The notes beneath the pieces were generated by a model. That model worked only from the letters and a program-made list of their open reading frames with translations. It did not search any database and was not told the DNA's origin. Both the position numbers and the translations under genes were made by a program. DNA of 64,000 nucleotides from Fischerella sp. PCC 9431 (GTDB lineage: Bacteria; Cyanobacteriota; Cyanobacteriia; Cyanobacteriales; Nostocaceae): the NCBI RefSeq assembly GCF_000447295.1, contig NZ_KE650771.1, positions 1,476,730-1,540,729 on the forward strand, given 5' to 3'. Below are positions 7,367 to 17,126 of the stretch, one piece after another (positions within the stretch are counted from its first letter, which is position 1; each line of letters opens with the position of its first letter).

Positions 7367-9202
7367 TTATTGAAAATTAATATCATCATGAAAATCAGAA
7401 ATACTTTGAGGAATACTCATCGGTAAGTCATCACTTAAATTAGTCGGTTCTTGACCAGAAGGTTCACTAAGAATTTCTCTAATCAATGGATTATTAATTA
7501 CTATTTTTTTTTGCTTAAGAAAATCAAAAATTTCTGCTTTGCTTAAATTATCGCCTTCGCAATTAACAAGAAAATAAATAGCTAAAAGGGGTTTGACATC
7601 TTGAGTTTGCAGCTTTACCCATTCTCCACCTTTTTGCTGTAAAAGTATTTTCAAATTCTCTTTTGCAACTTTTGCAGACGGGCTAATTTTCTTGGAACGC
7701 ACTAAGCAACCTCGTGTTAAATCAAACTTTTCATATTCTATGAGGCGCCTTAATGCTGCTCCTACGTAGCTACCACCAGATTGTTGTATGATATCTACTC
7801 CTATTTTAACTTTTCCTTGATTACCCACAATTTTAAAATCAATAAAACCTTTATCTGCTGAACTAGCTTTAACGTCTTCTACAGCTTCAATCGTAACTTT
7901 TTCTAATGTTTCTCCAATTAAGCTACTGAATGCAATCCTCAGTGCATTAGCAATTTTACCTTCATCTTCTAACAGTGAATCTATAGAATCTTCAACTTTA
8001 GCTAATTCTTGTTGGAAATATTCTTCTACAGGATTTTTCATCTCAGGAACAAAATTATCTGCACACCATTTTAAAAGTGACCTGACAGTCGGTTTAGTTT
8101 TACCTAGAGTTCTTAGTTTAGCTTCATTAAATGGGTATAAAGAATGTGGTGGAATGTGCTGATTTTCTTCATAAAATTCTTGTAGCCACTGATGCACAAC
8201 AGCAACAACATCATCTGAATTTAAATATTGTAATGCAATCGGTTGTCTATCAGATTGCTCACTAACTAATCTATCAACTACTGCTTCAGCTTGTGGTAAG
8301 CTCCTGATTTGATAATTCCAAGTATCAGGATACATTGCTAATAATAAAACGCCATTTTGAAGATTATTATACAAATCCTTAGCTAAACTGGCAACAATTT
8401 GTGCTGCGGTAAAACCGTTGTCAGCAATATCAGCAATATCTAATTCATCAAAACAAATAATAGGGATTTTATAATTACTGGTAATGTCCAATATTTGCCG
8501 GACAAATTTTAATGATTCAGTTTGCCTCTCTTCTTGTTTGTGATTTGGTAAACCCATTTCTTCAGCTTGTGTTGGTGCAAGTTCATATCCAGATAGCCAA
8601 TAGTTTGCATAGGTGGTATGAGCAGAAGATAATGTCCATAAAATAGCTTTAATTATGTAAGGGTTTGTGATTTCTGGTTTAGATTTTATAATTGTTTCTG
8701 TCAGAATATTAACTACTTTATTTGAGGATTTCAGCAACCAATTAGGAAATCCATTAATATACTGTTGTGGTGTATATTTCCAATCTTTGACTTCGTTAAT
8801 TAAAGCTGCGGCTATTTCCTGCCATTGCATAACTTTTTCAGTAGTTAATGATCTCAAGCTAGAAGCCACTGTTTGCAAAAATTGGTATTGAATTTGATTG
8901 AGGTTATCATACTTACTCATGTATATAAATAAAGTCCCATTTTCTGCTTGTATGCGGTGGCGAATCCGGCTAATAATATGACTTTTTCCTAGACCTCTTT
9001 CAGCAGTAATTGTGATACCGACTGTTTGACGCTCTCCCTTACGGATTTTTTCAACAGCATCAAACACTGCATTGGAAGCGTGAGCATTGATAGAAGCGAC
9101 ATCAGGAAAACTTTTTCCCCATATTTGGGATGGTCTAACAACAAAATTTCCTAAAAAAGGATTTTTCTCTCTAATTAATTCATCAATTTTGCTATCTGTC
9201 AT
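7367..9202 (-). CDS. P-loop (AAA/ORC-type) ATPase of a putative defence module
   Basis: A 611-residue protein. GITITAERGLGKSHIISRIR around residues 62-80 is a Walker A motif (GLGKSH), and IPIICFDELDIADI near residue 250 is Walker B. The sequence VLLLAMYPDTWNYQIRSLPQ looks like sensor 1, and the following AVVDRLVSEQ carries a candidate arginine finger. This layout suits an ORC/STAND-like AAA+ protein. The last 200 residues include FIDFKIVGNQGKVKIGVDII and AALRRLIEYEKFDLTRGCLV, which resemble a PD-(D/E)XK fold with lost catalytic residues; this is speculative. It lies between a winged-helix gene and the nuclease gene, pointing to a DNA-sensing motor that controls the nuclease. Confidence 0.7.
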   Translation of the reverse strand: MTDSKIDELIREKNPFLGNFVVRPSQIWGKSFPDVASINAHASNAVFDAVEKIRKGERQTVGITITAERGLGKSHIISRIRHRIQAENGTLFIYMSKYDNLNQIQYQFLQTVASSLRSLTTEKVMQWQEIAAALINEVKDWKYTPQQYINGFPNWLLKSSNKVVNILTETIIKSKPEITNPYIIKAILWTLSSAHTTYANYWLSGYELAPTQAEEMGLPNHKQEERQTESLKFVRQILDITSNYKIPIICFDELDIADIADNGFTAAQIVASLAKDLYNNLQNGVLLLAMYPDTWNYQIRSLPQAEAVVDRLVSEQSDRQPIALQYLNSDDVVAVVHQWLQEFYEENQHIPPHSLYPFNEAKLRTLGKTKPTVRSLLKWCADNFVPEMKNPVEEYFQQELAKVEDSIDSLLEDEGKIANALRIAFSSLIGETLEKVTIEAVEDVKASSADKGFIDFKIVGNQGKVKIGVDIIQQSGGSYVGAALRRLIEYEKFDLTRGCLVRSKKISPSAKVAKENLKILLQQKGGEWVKLQTQDVKPLLAIYFLVNCEGDNLSKAEIFDFLKQKKIVINNPLIREILSEPSGQEPTNLSDDLPMSIPQSISDFHDDINFQ

Positions 9203-9338
9203 TGTTTTACTCAGTGAAAAATAAAGTTTAAAATAGAGCTTTTGTTTGTATTGAGAGTAATTTCACTCACAGCATGAATTTTTAGGATCAAACCCCTGAC
9301 TACGAGCTTGAATTTAATTCTCATACTCCAAATAAACT

Positions 9339-10010
9339 TTAGACCTTCAAAAGTCTGGCGTAGCAGCGTAACCCATCGAGTTCTGTAGTAATTGAATCTT
9401 CTATTTTGTCTGGTGCGCTATCTTCGACACTTCCACCTTGCAGTTGCAAAACATCATTAGCTTGCATTTCTAATAGCCATTCCTTAAAATCGGAACGACT
9501 GACTCGTTCTCCTATCTCACGACGAATCCGATAAATTGGAACGAGATGATTATAGCTATAATCATTATTTAGCTTTTCATATACATCTAGCGCTATTTTC
9601 TCAAACTCTTCGTAAGATTTAACCCCACTTTTTATCCCATTAGCTGGTGCAAATGTACCAGTATTATCCATCTCTCGTATCCATTTCAGCAGCGCATTTG
9701 CAGTCTTAGCTCCTATATTGGATTCATACTTAAACTCAGAGTTTTTAAGTCCCTCATCTAGCATCTGTAAGCCCTTATTTGTCAAAAAAACAGTCTCTGC
9801 TTTGTTTTTCTTTCCTATTTTGATAACTTCTGCTTTTTCTAATTCCTGCAAGATACCTTTGTAATCTCCACTTTTTTCACTACTGCGTTTGGCTCGCTCT
9901 ACTACTTCTGTTCTTTTAACTTCCTGCTTCTCTCCTCCCAAGTCCCACAAAGCCAAAAGTATACGAGTCTGTGCTTGGGTAACTTCTAAATGATGATTTA
10001 GTGATTTCAT
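9339..10010 (-). CDS. Winged-helix protein of the putative defence module
   Basis: A 223-residue protein with an N-terminal winged helix: TQAQTRILLALWDLGGEKQE, KGILQELEKAEVIKIGKKNK, and the wing TVFLTNKGLQML. The C-terminal half has a second putative helix-turn-helix domain (LVPIYRIRREIGERVSRSDF, then KEWLLEMQANDVLQLQGGSV). Double winged-helix proteins of this shape occur in ATPase-nuclease modules as DNA-binding or sensing subunits. It is 136 bp upstream of the ATPase gene on the same strand and starts at ATG 10010. A simple transcriptional regulator is the alternative. Confidence 0.6.
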   Translation of the reverse strand: MKSLNHHLEVTQAQTRILLALWDLGGEKQEVKRTEVVERAKRSSEKSGDYKGILQELEKAEVIKIGKKNKAETVFLTNKGLQMLDEGLKNSEFKYESNIGAKTANALLKWIREMDNTGTFAPANGIKSGVKSYEEFEKIALDVYEKLNNDYSYNHLVPIYRIRREIGERVSRSDFKEWLLEMQANDVLQLQGGSVEDSAPDKIEDSITTELDGLRCYARLLKV

Positions 10011-10144
10011 ATTGAGTGTTAGAAATTACTCTTAAATTTTAGATAAATATATAGTTGCTTGATGATAACCTTGCTGAAAATTTATGGTAACTTTAGAAAA
10101 ATAAGTAAGTATATTTATAAACAAAAAACAATATTTACTTTTAT

Positions 10145-10179
10145 GTAAAAAACCCCAACTTCTCAAAGAAGCCAGGGGT
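10145..10179 (-). terminator. Intrinsic terminator after mdh
   Basis: On the minus strand ACCCCTGGCTTC pairs with GAAGTTGGGGT and is followed directly by a run of T (10145-10151). It lies about 50 bp past the mdh stop and so ends the mdh transcript. Confidence 0.75.
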
Positions 10180-10230
10180 ACAATCTTTATCTTTAACATC
10201 CAAAATCTTTACCTAGTCTTCATCTCAAGA

Positions 10231-11208
10231 CTATTGCGCCGCCATTAAAATCTCCTGCGCCCGTTCAATATTCTTCCGCACCGACTCCGCCGATCTATGA
10301 AGACCAGCCGTTTCCTCATCATCGAGATTCAATTCCAATACACTTTCAATTCCGCCGCATCCCAACCGACAGGGAACACCGATCGCCACATTTTCTAAAC
10401 CGTATTCTCCCTGAAGAGCCACAGTTACGGGTAACAAACGCGACTGATTTAATAAAATCGATTCCACCATCAAACAAGTAGCAGAGGCTGGAGCAAAAAA
10501 CGCACCACCTGTATGCATTAGTTCAACAATTTCTGCACCACCGTGACGAGTGCGTTCTACTAAACGTTCAATTGTGTCTGTATCTAACAATTCTGTAAGT
10601 GGAATACCATTGACAGTAGCAAAACGCGGCAGGGGAACCATCAAATCACCGTGGCTACCCAGTACCATTGTCTTGACATCACGAGGTAATACTCCCAATT
10701 CCATCGCAATGAAAGTTTCAAAACGGGCTGAGTCTAACACGCCTGCCATACCCATAATGCGATCGCGCGGTAATTCTGTAGCTTGCCAAGCTAAATAAGT
10801 CATCACATCTAAGGGATTAGTGACGACAATAAAAATTGCATCAGGAGAATGAGCGATCGCTTGTTTAGCTGCATCCACAACAATCTTGGCATTTGTCTTT
10901 AATAAATCATCCCGACTCATCCCCGGTTTACGCGGAAACCCTGCGGTGATTACCACAATCTCCGAACCAGTTGTATCGGCATAGTCATTAGTACCGATAA
11001 TCTGACGGTTATGCATTTCAATTCCCCTCGCCTCCATCAAATCTAGCGCCAATCCCTGGGGCATTCCTTGTACAATATCCAGCAAGACTACATCCGCAAG
11101 ATTTTTCTCAGCGATGCGTTGAGCAAGGGTACTACCAACTCTACCAGCACCAATCACGGTGATCCGGGGTGAATAGCACACAATGGAGGAAGAAGGGGAA
11201 GTATACAT
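10231..11208 (-). CDS. mdh: Malate dehydrogenase
   Basis: A 325-residue NAD-dependent malate dehydrogenase of the lactate-dehydrogenase-like type, interconverting malate and oxaloacetate in the cytosol. The Rossmann motif VIGAGRVGSTLAQRI is near residue 19. The substrate loop GFPRKPGMSRDDLLK carries the Arg that selects a dicarboxylate, and NPLDVMTYLA, MAGVLDSARF and the catalytic His in VLGSHGDLMV follow. The first ~12 residues (MYTSPSSSIVCY) are a poorly conserved extension, so a later start is possible. ndhO lies 18 bp upstream on the same strand and may be co-transcribed. A terminator follows. Confidence 0.93.
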   Translation of the reverse strand: MYTSPSSSIVCYSPRITVIGAGRVGSTLAQRIAEKNLADVVLLDIVQGMPQGLALDLMEARGIEMHNRQIIGTNDYADTTGSEIVVITAGFPRKPGMSRDDLLKTNAKIVVDAAKQAIAHSPDAIFIVVTNPLDVMTYLAWQATELPRDRIMGMAGVLDSARFETFIAMELGVLPRDVKTMVLGSHGDLMVPLPRFATVNGIPLTELLDTDTIERLVERTRHGGAEIVELMHTGGAFFAPASATCLMVESILLNQSRLLPVTVALQGEYGLENVAIGVPCRLGCGGIESVLELNLDDEETAGLHRSAESVRKNIERAQEILMAAQ

Positions 11209-11226
11209 AAATTTTTACTTAGAATT

Positions 11227-11442
11227 TTACTTAAAATCTTCTAGTTGATCTAAACGTAACCAAATATTTGGTGTTGGTACTTCGCCAAACTTGACAAACG
11301 CATAATCACCTTTGATATCAACAATTTCGCCTTTACTGTCAAACAAATAATCAGGAAAACGAGTATCGCTAGCTTTTGCTTCTACACTATTTTCCAACTT
11401 CTCACGAATCACTCGAACAATATCACCACGTTTAGCAGGCAT
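11227..11442 (-). CDS. ndhO: NAD(P)H-quinone oxidoreductase subunit O
   Basis: A 71-residue protein matching the cyanobacterial/plastid-type NdhO, a small cytosol-facing subunit of the photosynthetic complex I (NDH-1) at the thylakoid. Diagnostic pieces are [50 protein letters not shown] and IWLRLDQLE. Its length is normal for the family. It starts at ATG 11442 after GGGAATGT; mdh follows 18 bp downstream. Another NDH-1 subunit gene, ndhD1, is about 2 kb away on the same strand. Confidence 0.92.
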   Translation of the reverse strand: MPAKRGDIVRVIREKLENSVEAKASDTRFPDYLFDSKGEIVDIKGDYAFVKFGEVPTPNIWLRLDQLEDFK

Positions 11443-11527
11443 ACATTCCCCTCTTAAATCTATCGATTGCTATACAGGATTCTATCTTGGCAAGTGTAGG
11501 TCTTGCGCTCCTACCAATCACTAAAAA

Positions 11528-12370
11528 CTATCGTTGACATTGCAAACAAAAATGACTGGATCTCCCAGCTAACCTCGTCCGTTGAATTACATTTCCGCAA
11601 ACACGACAGGGTTCACCGGTACGATTGTAAACCCATGCTACACCACCGTAATTACCGTTAACGCCCTTAACATTAAGGAAATTACTAAAAGTAGTTCCAC
11701 CGGCTGCGATGCTGGTTTCCAAGACTTTAATGATTTGCGATCGCAACTTTTCGATTTGTGCTGGCTGCAAATCTACACACATCGTTTCTGGTAATATGCC
11801 ACTTAGAAACAATGCTTCATCGGCGTATATATTACCCAATCCTGCAACTACAGATTGATCTAGTAAAGCGGTTTTAATTGGACGACGCTTGTTTTTGAGT
11901 TTCTCGGCTAGATAATCAACTGTAAATTCTGGTGAAAACGGGTCTGCTGCTAGTTTTGCTAAACCCGTAATAATACTTTCTGGGGCTTGATTTGGTGGTA
12001 CCCACCACATTTGACCAAAGGTGCGCTGATCAACAAAGCGCAATTCCCATCCATCTTCAAAAAATAATCTGACTCGCGTGTGCTTATGTAAAGGTTCATC
12101 TTGATTCAACCATAATAATTGACCAGTCATGCGGAGATGAACACCCAAATAAGCAGTGTGGGGAGTGCAACTAAGTTCAGCGAGGAGATATTTACCACGA
12201 CGATACCAACTGGCGATCGCACTTTTTGTAATTTCGCTGACAAAATCATCTACTGAAACCGGATAAGCGATCGTGCGATGCAACAGCACGTCTCCACCCG
12301 TGATTTTTTGGTTAAGGGTCAATTGATTTAGACCCCGCCGGACTGTTTCAACTTCAGGCAACTCAGGCAT
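11528..12370 (-). CDS. mutM: Formamidopyrimidine-DNA glycosylase (MutM/Fpg)
   Basis: A 280-residue bifunctional base-excision repair enzyme that removes oxidised purines such as 8-oxoguanine and nicks the abasic site. The N-terminus MPELPEVETVRRGL contains the catalytic Pro1 and Glu2 exposed after Met removal. LLDQSVVAGLGNIYADEALF is the conserved helix-two-turn-helix, and the C-terminus has the zinc finger VYNRTGEPCRVCGNVIQRTR followed by HFCLQCQR (four Cys). The full family length is present and the ATG start is fixed by the catalytic N-terminus. Confidence 0.95.
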   Translation of the reverse strand: MPELPEVETVRRGLNQLTLNQKITGGDVLLHRTIAYPVSVDDFVSEITKSAIASWYRRGKYLLAELSCTPHTAYLGVHLRMTGQLLWLNQDEPLHKHTRVRLFFEDGWELRFVDQRTFGQMWWVPPNQAPESIITGLAKLAADPFSPEFTVDYLAEKLKNKRRPIKTALLDQSVVAGLGNIYADEALFLSGILPETMCVDLQPAQIEKLRSQIIKVLETSIAAGGTTFSNFLNVKGVNGNYGGVAWVYNRTGEPCRVCGNVIQRTRLAGRSSHFCLQCQR

Positions 12371-12546
12371 TTAAGCTAAATTATTGACAACAAGCATATT
12401 TATTGTGACAACTACCGTGATTTTTTGGCAGACATTAAAACCGGGAGTAGTCAACAGCGAGTATTGAATCAAAGTCTTGACTCTCTACCCTCTGCTACTT
12501 GCTCCCGAAAATCACCCCATGAAGTTTTCCTGGAAGTTGCTACACT

Positions 12547-12765
12547 TTAGGCTTTTTTAGCTTTTGCCTTTGGTGCTTCAATTTCTACTAATTCATCTTG
12601 AGCAAAGTTATTTGTGTTAACGCCAGCATAATTCACTCTCTCAAAGCGAACAATTACTGGGTATCTGATGGCGCTATTTTGCTCAACAGATGCAACAGTG
12701 CCTACATCTTGGAACCAGTAGGACTCTGGACGAAGAACACGTACTTTAGAACCACGTTGAACCAT
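12547..12765 (-). CDS. psaE: Photosystem I reaction centre subunit IV (PsaE)
   Basis: A 72-residue stromal-side subunit of photosystem I that supports ferredoxin docking and cyclic electron flow. It is recognised from [49 protein letters not shown] and [10 protein letters not shown], ending in the usual Lys/Ala-rich tail. It folds as an SH3-like barrel. An in-frame ATG eight codons upstream exists (MIKKRKKL), but the family always begins MVQRG and AAGGAAGAAA sits just before the ATG at 12765, so the shorter start is preferred. Confidence 0.95.
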   Translation of the reverse strand: MVQRGSKVRVLRPESYWFQDVGTVASVEQNSAIRYPVIVRFERVNYAGVNTNNFAQDELVEIEAPKAKAKKA

Positions 12766-12976
12766 GAGTTTCTTCCTTTTTTTTATCAATTGCCAACGTA
12801 TTAAGGCTAATTGATTTCACTGTACTATTGTGCAGAGTCTGGCAAAAGCTTTGTTAAGTTATTTGTCTAACTAATTTTTTGAATAACATTGTTACAGCTT
12901 TGGCACAACAGCGTGATTGGGCGACTTTTGGGGTGTTCCGCCTGCTTTGAGTCTAAATAACTGGGGATAAATAGAC

Positions 12977-13432
12977 TTATCCGAGGTGTTGTGTCCATTT
13001 TTCCCACAATGGATGCACATCTTGTGGCTGTCCTTCATAATTGAGCAATTCGTCAGAAATTAAAACCCAGGGCTGGGCGCTGCGTGTCCAGATGTTACCC
13101 ACAGGATGTAACCAACTTGTATCATCTAAAGTACCGGCTTTAACGTTAATTGTCTGTTGATTGTAAGCACGATCATGAAACAATCTGGTTCCGCAGTTAT
13201 CGCAAAATAGACACTTCACCTCACGTCCACTATCGGCTTTACGAGTCCAGGCTTTTGGTTGTCCTTGGACGACAACAACAGCATCTCTTGGGACTGTGAG
13301 AGACATACCAAAAGCACTAGATGATTGTTTTTGACATTCTTTGCAATGACATAAATAAAGAGTTAAAGGTTCAGCGCGAATTTCATAACGAATCTGTCCA
13401 CACTGACAACCTCCGGTGTATGAACTACTCAC
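12977..13432 (-). CDS. GFA family (formaldehyde-activating-like) zinc protein
   Basis: A 151-residue protein with the GFA/CENP-V zinc-binding layout: YTGGCQCGQIRYEI at the start (CxC), LYLCHCKECQKQSSSAFG (CHCxxC) and CLFCDNCGTRLFHD (CxxCxxC). Families with this fold include glutathione-dependent formaldehyde-activating enzyme and the centromere protein V; most bacterial members have no proven reaction. It lies between psaE and ndhD1 on the same strand but is separated by more than 120 bp from each. Confidence 0.85.
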   Translation of the reverse strand: MSSSYTGGCQCGQIRYEIRAEPLTLYLCHCKECQKQSSSAFGMSLTVPRDAVVVVQGQPKAWTRKADSGREVKCLFCDNCGTRLFHDRAYNQQTINVKAGTLDDTSWLHPVGNIWTRSAQPWVLISDELLNYEGQPQDVHPLWEKWTQHLG

Positions 13433-13488
13433 TACTTTTCTCCTCTATATTTCGATAGAGTGTTTGTCTGTAAGCAATATAAACAACT

Positions 13489-13520
13489 GTGGGGGCGATT
13501 TTACAATCACCCCCACTTTT
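13489..13520 (+). terminator. GC-rich hairpin with T-run
   Basis: GTGGGGGCGATTTTA folds back on CAATCACCCCCAC, followed by TTTTTC on the plus strand. It lies just past the 3' end of ndhD1, which is on the minus strand, so it may stop antisense transcription or act as a stabilising 3' hairpin for ndhD1. Confidence 0.6.
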
Positions 13521-13559
13521 TCTTTCTAAGCTTATTTAATAGCACCAGCCCTTGAAATA

Positions 13560-15179
13560 TTAATCAGCAATGTTAACCAAACTTGGAACTTGTGAATTTG
13601 CCAATGTTGGCGCAGTCATAATAGTTGAGTATAAACTTGATGGTTGTTGTCTAGCGACTACTGGTAGAAACTGGCGAGCGTGGGCTGCAACTTCTACTGT
13701 CTTGACGTCGTAGGTTTGGGTTGCCAATTTGGGATACAAGCCGATACCGATGATTGGAAGTAAAAGACAAGCAGTGATGAACAATTCGCGGGGTTTGACA
13801 TCGGCTACTACTGCATCCAAATGTAATTCTGTATTCTGCTTACCGTAGAAGACTTGACGCAACATCGACAATAGATAAATCGGAGTCAGAATCACGCCTA
13901 CAGCAGACAGTAGTACAACTACTACTGTGAAACTGGAACTGTAAACATCGCTGGTAGCAATACCCAGAAATACCATCAACTCACCGACAAAGCCGCTCAT
14001 TCCTGGTAAGGCGAGAGAAGCCATTGCACCGGCGGTAAAGAGAGCGAAGGTTCTAGGCATGAGTTTGGCGATACCACCCATTTGATCCATCATTAGGGTG
14101 TGAGTCCGTTCGTAAGTGACACCAGAGAGGAAGAACAAGCTAGCAGCAATCAAACCGTGGGAAATCATTTGCAGTACAGCACCACTCATCCCAATTTCTG
14201 TATAGGAAGCGATACCAACCAGCACAAATCCCATGTGAGCGATAGAAGAGTAGGCTAAACGACGCTTGAGGTTAGTTTGAGCAAAGGCACAACAAGCACC
14301 GTAGATAATATTGACTACACCTAAAATTGCTAGAACTGGAGCGAAGTAAACATGAGCATTGGTTAGCATCTCCATGTTGATACGAATCAGCGCATAACCA
14401 CCCATCTTTAACAACACACCAGCCAAAATCATCGAACCAGGTGCAGAAGCTTCACCGTGAGCATCAGGTAGCCAAGTGTGGAGAGGGAAAATTGGTAGTT
14501 TGACACCAAAGGCGATCAAGAAACCTGCGTAAACTAATAATTCTAAAACTCTAGGATATTGCTTGGCTCCCAAGGTTGCCATATCGAAGCTGACGGTATC
14601 GCCAGAGAATGCCATAGCAAAGGCTGCTACCAGAATAAATATAGAAGCTGCGGCGGTATAAAGAATAAATTTAGTAGCTGCATAACGGCGCTTTTGCCCT
14701 CCCCAGATGGAAATCAATAGGTAGACGGGTACTAATTCAATTTCCCACATTAAGAAGAACAGCAGCAAATCTTGGGCAACAAATACGCCAAGTTGAGCGC
14801 TGTACAACGCCAACATCAAACCATAAAATAAACGCGGCTTGTTGGTTACTTTCCAAGCCGCGAAGATTGCGAGGGTGTTAATTAAGCCTGTCAGCAGTAC
14901 CAAGGGCATTGATAATCCATCGACTGCAACAGACCAGTTTAAGCCCAATTGCGGAATCCAAGGATATTTTTCTATAAGTTGAAATGCTGAACTTTGAAAA
15001 TCGTAGCTCTGCCAAAAAGCAGAAATCATTAATCCAAAATCGGCGATCGCCACTCCCAGAGCATACCAACGGGCAGTTTTGCCTTCTTTATCTGGGATGA
15101 GCGGAATGGCTAAGGCAGCCACCAACGGCAATGCAATTATGGTTGTTAACCAAGGAAACTGAGCAATCATCACTGACAA
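13560..15179 (-). CDS. ndhD1: NAD(P)H-quinone oxidoreductase subunit 4 (NdhD1)
   Basis: A 539-residue polytopic antiporter-like subunit of NDH-1, with about 14 membrane helices, working in respiration and cyclic electron flow at the thylakoid. Characteristic segments are [20 protein letters not shown] (with the conserved Glu), [38 protein letters not shown] (with Lys and His), [18 protein letters not shown] and [20 protein letters not shown]. The start [20 protein letters not shown] is conserved. The specific D1 paralogue call is by resemblance and could be another NdhD copy. Confidence 0.9.
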   Translation of the reverse strand: MSVMIAQFPWLTTIIALPLVAALAIPLIPDKEGKTARWYALGVAIADFGLMISAFWQSYDFQSSAFQLIEKYPWIPQLGLNWSVAVDGLSMPLVLLTGLINTLAIFAAWKVTNKPRLFYGLMLALYSAQLGVFVAQDLLLFFLMWEIELVPVYLLISIWGGQKRRYAATKFILYTAAASIFILVAAFAMAFSGDTVSFDMATLGAKQYPRVLELLVYAGFLIAFGVKLPIFPLHTWLPDAHGEASAPGSMILAGVLLKMGGYALIRINMEMLTNAHVYFAPVLAILGVVNIIYGACCAFAQTNLKRRLAYSSIAHMGFVLVGIASYTEIGMSGAVLQMISHGLIAASLFFLSGVTYERTHTLMMDQMGGIAKLMPRTFALFTAGAMASLALPGMSGFVGELMVFLGIATSDVYSSSFTVVVVLLSAVGVILTPIYLLSMLRQVFYGKQNTELHLDAVVADVKPRELFITACLLLPIIGIGLYPKLATQTYDVKTVEVAAHARQFLPVVARQQPSSLYSTIMTAPTLANSQVPSLVNIAD

Positions 15180-15336
15180 TCGTTTTTCATTTTTGCTTTT
15201 AATTACATTATATTAAGCACTTAATAGTTTTGTAAACGATATTTATCCCTACAAACATTAAATCTTCAAACTTCTTAGTAATAAATACTCATTAACTTTG
15301 TAGTTTTTCGTCTAAATGTAAAGTTTTACTAAGTCA

Positions 15337-15364
15337 ACAAAAAACGATGGCTCTAGCCACCGTT
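15337..15364 (-). terminator. Intrinsic terminator after the coiled-coil gene
   Basis: On the minus strand AACGGTGGCT pairs with AGCCATCGTT and is followed by TTTTTTG. It lies about 40 bp past the stop of the 15403-15939 gene and probably ends the thrB transcript too. Confidence 0.7.
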
Positions 15365-15402
15365 ATAAATCTTAATATCAATTGTCTTAAAAATTTTGCT
15401 TT

Positions 15403-15939
15403 TTAGACAATGCGGTTAACAATTGTCCAGACATCGCCGTCAGAGCGGACATAGGGAACCGAGATTGTCTTGAAGCCAGTAATAAACGGCTTGTAATATA
15501 CTTGCCAATACAACGGACTGAGTTCGTCAGCGCAAGCCTTGAGACTGCGTATTTCTGTGGCAAGTTCCGCCGCAAGTTCATTAATGCGTTCAGCATGAAC
15601 CTGAGCAATCTTTCTGGCTTCCTCTAGTTGTTCCTCTAGGGAAAGTTGTTTAGCTAGTATCTGCCTTTGTTGTAACTGGGCTTGTTTTTGCGTCAACTGA
15701 ACTTCCAAAGCAGCGATCGCATCATCTATTCCCTTAAGTTCTGCCACTAATTGGGAATTTTCGCGAGCATAACGACGGTAAGCATCAGCTATAGCTTGGG
15801 GTGAATTATTTTCTGGAAGTATGACACTAACACTCAAAGAAACACGTTCTTCACGCAGAACCTCGATTTGAGAGCGAACTGCTGCAATTTCAGCCAGAAT
15901 TTGCTCGGTAGTCATTTGTCTATAGTCCATAGAGTCCAT
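15403..15939 (-). CDS. Conserved coiled-coil protein of unknown function
   Basis: The product is 178 residues, not recognised as a named family. Residues 12-60 and 70-145 are long charged helices with heptad spacing (EQILAEIAAVRSQIEVLREE, AIAALEVQLTQKQAQLQQRQ), so a coiled coil is likely. The C-terminus (YYKPFITGFKTISVPYVRSD) is a short conserved-looking globular tail. No signal peptide is seen. The first eight codons (MDSMDYRQ) fall inside a TCCATAG-type repeat, so the Met at residue 9 (15915) is a credible real start. thrB lies immediately upstream on the same strand. Confidence 0.6.
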   Translation of the reverse strand: MDSMDYRQMTTEQILAEIAAVRSQIEVLREERVSLSVSVILPENNSPQAIADAYRRYARENSQLVAELKGIDDAIAALEVQLTQKQAQLQQRQILAKQLSLEEQLEEARKIAQVHAERINELAAELATEIRSLKACADELSPLYWQVYYKPFITGFKTISVPYVRSDGDVWTIVNRIV

Positions 15940-15990
15940 AGTTCATAGTCCATAGTCTAGAGTTTTTGACAATTGACAATTGACTATTGA

Positions 15991-16935
15991 CTAATAAAAA
16001 CTCCTTGCTCCTTGAGTATCAATTTCAAGCGATCGCACTACAGGCGAAATTCCTTGCGATTGCCAAGCATTTGACATCGCCGCCGCCACTGCTACCGAAT
16101 TACTTGTATCAGTTAATGCTAACAATGTTGGACCTGCGCCACTAATTACCATACCGTAAGCACCCGCATTAATAGCAGCAGCATTAACCGCATCGTAACC
16201 TTGAATCAGTGCTTTACGGTAAGGCTGATGTAACTTATCTTGCAAAGCTGCTTTTAACCAATTACCGTTACCACTCTCCAAACCACGCAACAACAACCCC
16301 AAATGGGCCGTGTTAAAAATCGCATCTACACGACTCACCTGAGTAGGTAACACCTGACGCGCCTCTTTTGTAGAAAGCTCAAAATTTGGAATCGCCACCA
16401 CAGGCACAATATTCTCACACCAAGGAATCTCGCAAATTTCCCAAGTTGTATCACTTCTGGTAGCTGCCAAACGACAGCCACCCAACAACGCTGGTACTAC
16501 ATTATCTGGGTGTCCTTCTATGGCGATCGCTAACTCCATCACCTGTGATTGACTCAAAGGTTCACCCGCCAGCATATTTGCACCTACTAAACCGCCAACA
16601 ATCGCCGTTGCTGAACTACCCAAACCCCGTGCTAACGGCACACCCAACTTGATCTCAATTTGCACGGGTGGCGGAGTTTGCTCTAAGTATTGATATAACT
16701 TTACAAACGCCTGATAGAGCAAATTACTCTCATCAGTTTGCATTTGTTCAGCCTCTGCACCAGTAACAGTGATCTTTACTTTTTCTACTTCCCCTCCCAA
16801 AAGGAAAGATGAGTCTACACGTATAAACTTAAACTCGTTGTACAGCGTTAAAGCCGCACCGATACAATCAAAACCAGGTCCCAAATTTGCGGTAGTTGCG
16901 GGAACAATAACAGATACAGAATCAACAGCAGTCAT
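15991..16935 (-). CDS. thrB: Homoserine kinase
   Basis: A 314-residue GHMP-family kinase that phosphorylates homoserine on the way to threonine. [20 protein letters not shown] is the N-terminal GHMP substrate motif, [20 protein letters not shown] is the ATP-binding glycine-rich loop, [17 protein letters not shown] is the family motif, and [18 protein letters not shown] is motif 3. The length is typical. It is interesting that this window also holds a threonine-related leader system at 59.5 kb, but the two loci are 43 kb apart and unlinked. Confidence 0.94.
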   Translation of the reverse strand: MTAVDSVSVIVPATTANLGPGFDCIGAALTLYNEFKFIRVDSSFLLGGEVEKVKITVTGAEAEQMQTDESNLLYQAFVKLYQYLEQTPPPVQIEIKLGVPLARGLGSSATAIVGGLVGANMLAGEPLSQSQVMELAIAIEGHPDNVVPALLGGCRLAATRSDTTWEICEIPWCENIVPVVAIPNFELSTKEARQVLPTQVSRVDAIFNTAHLGLLLRGLESGNGNWLKAALQDKLHQPYRKALIQGYDAVNAAAINAGAYGMVISGAGPTLLALTDTSNSVAVAAAMSNAWQSQGISPVVRSLEIDTQGARSFY

Positions 16936-17126
16936 TGAAGAAAATTTAACTAATCAATCAACCAGCATCTCACGATTTTGGATTTTGTAATGGATTGCTC
17001 TGCCCTTATCTTGTGGAGTGTGATCGAGAAAAAGAGATCGCTTCCATAGTAGAAGGTAAGCATGTCATTCCCGTGTGGTTAGATCAGATTTATCAACAGA
17101 TAGCAACTAGGCTGGTGGGATAAATT

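Noticed and set aside
5880-10010. Identifying the trio as BREX, DISARM or Wadjet
   Set aside because: None of their hallmark genes (methylase, PglZ, JetABCD) is present; the resemblance is only in general logic.
16990-17123. Plus-strand frame encoding EKEIASIVEGKHVIPVWLDQ, faintly like the end of a TIR or similar domain
   Set aside because: Only about 40 codons, no upstream support; could be a relic but too weak to call.
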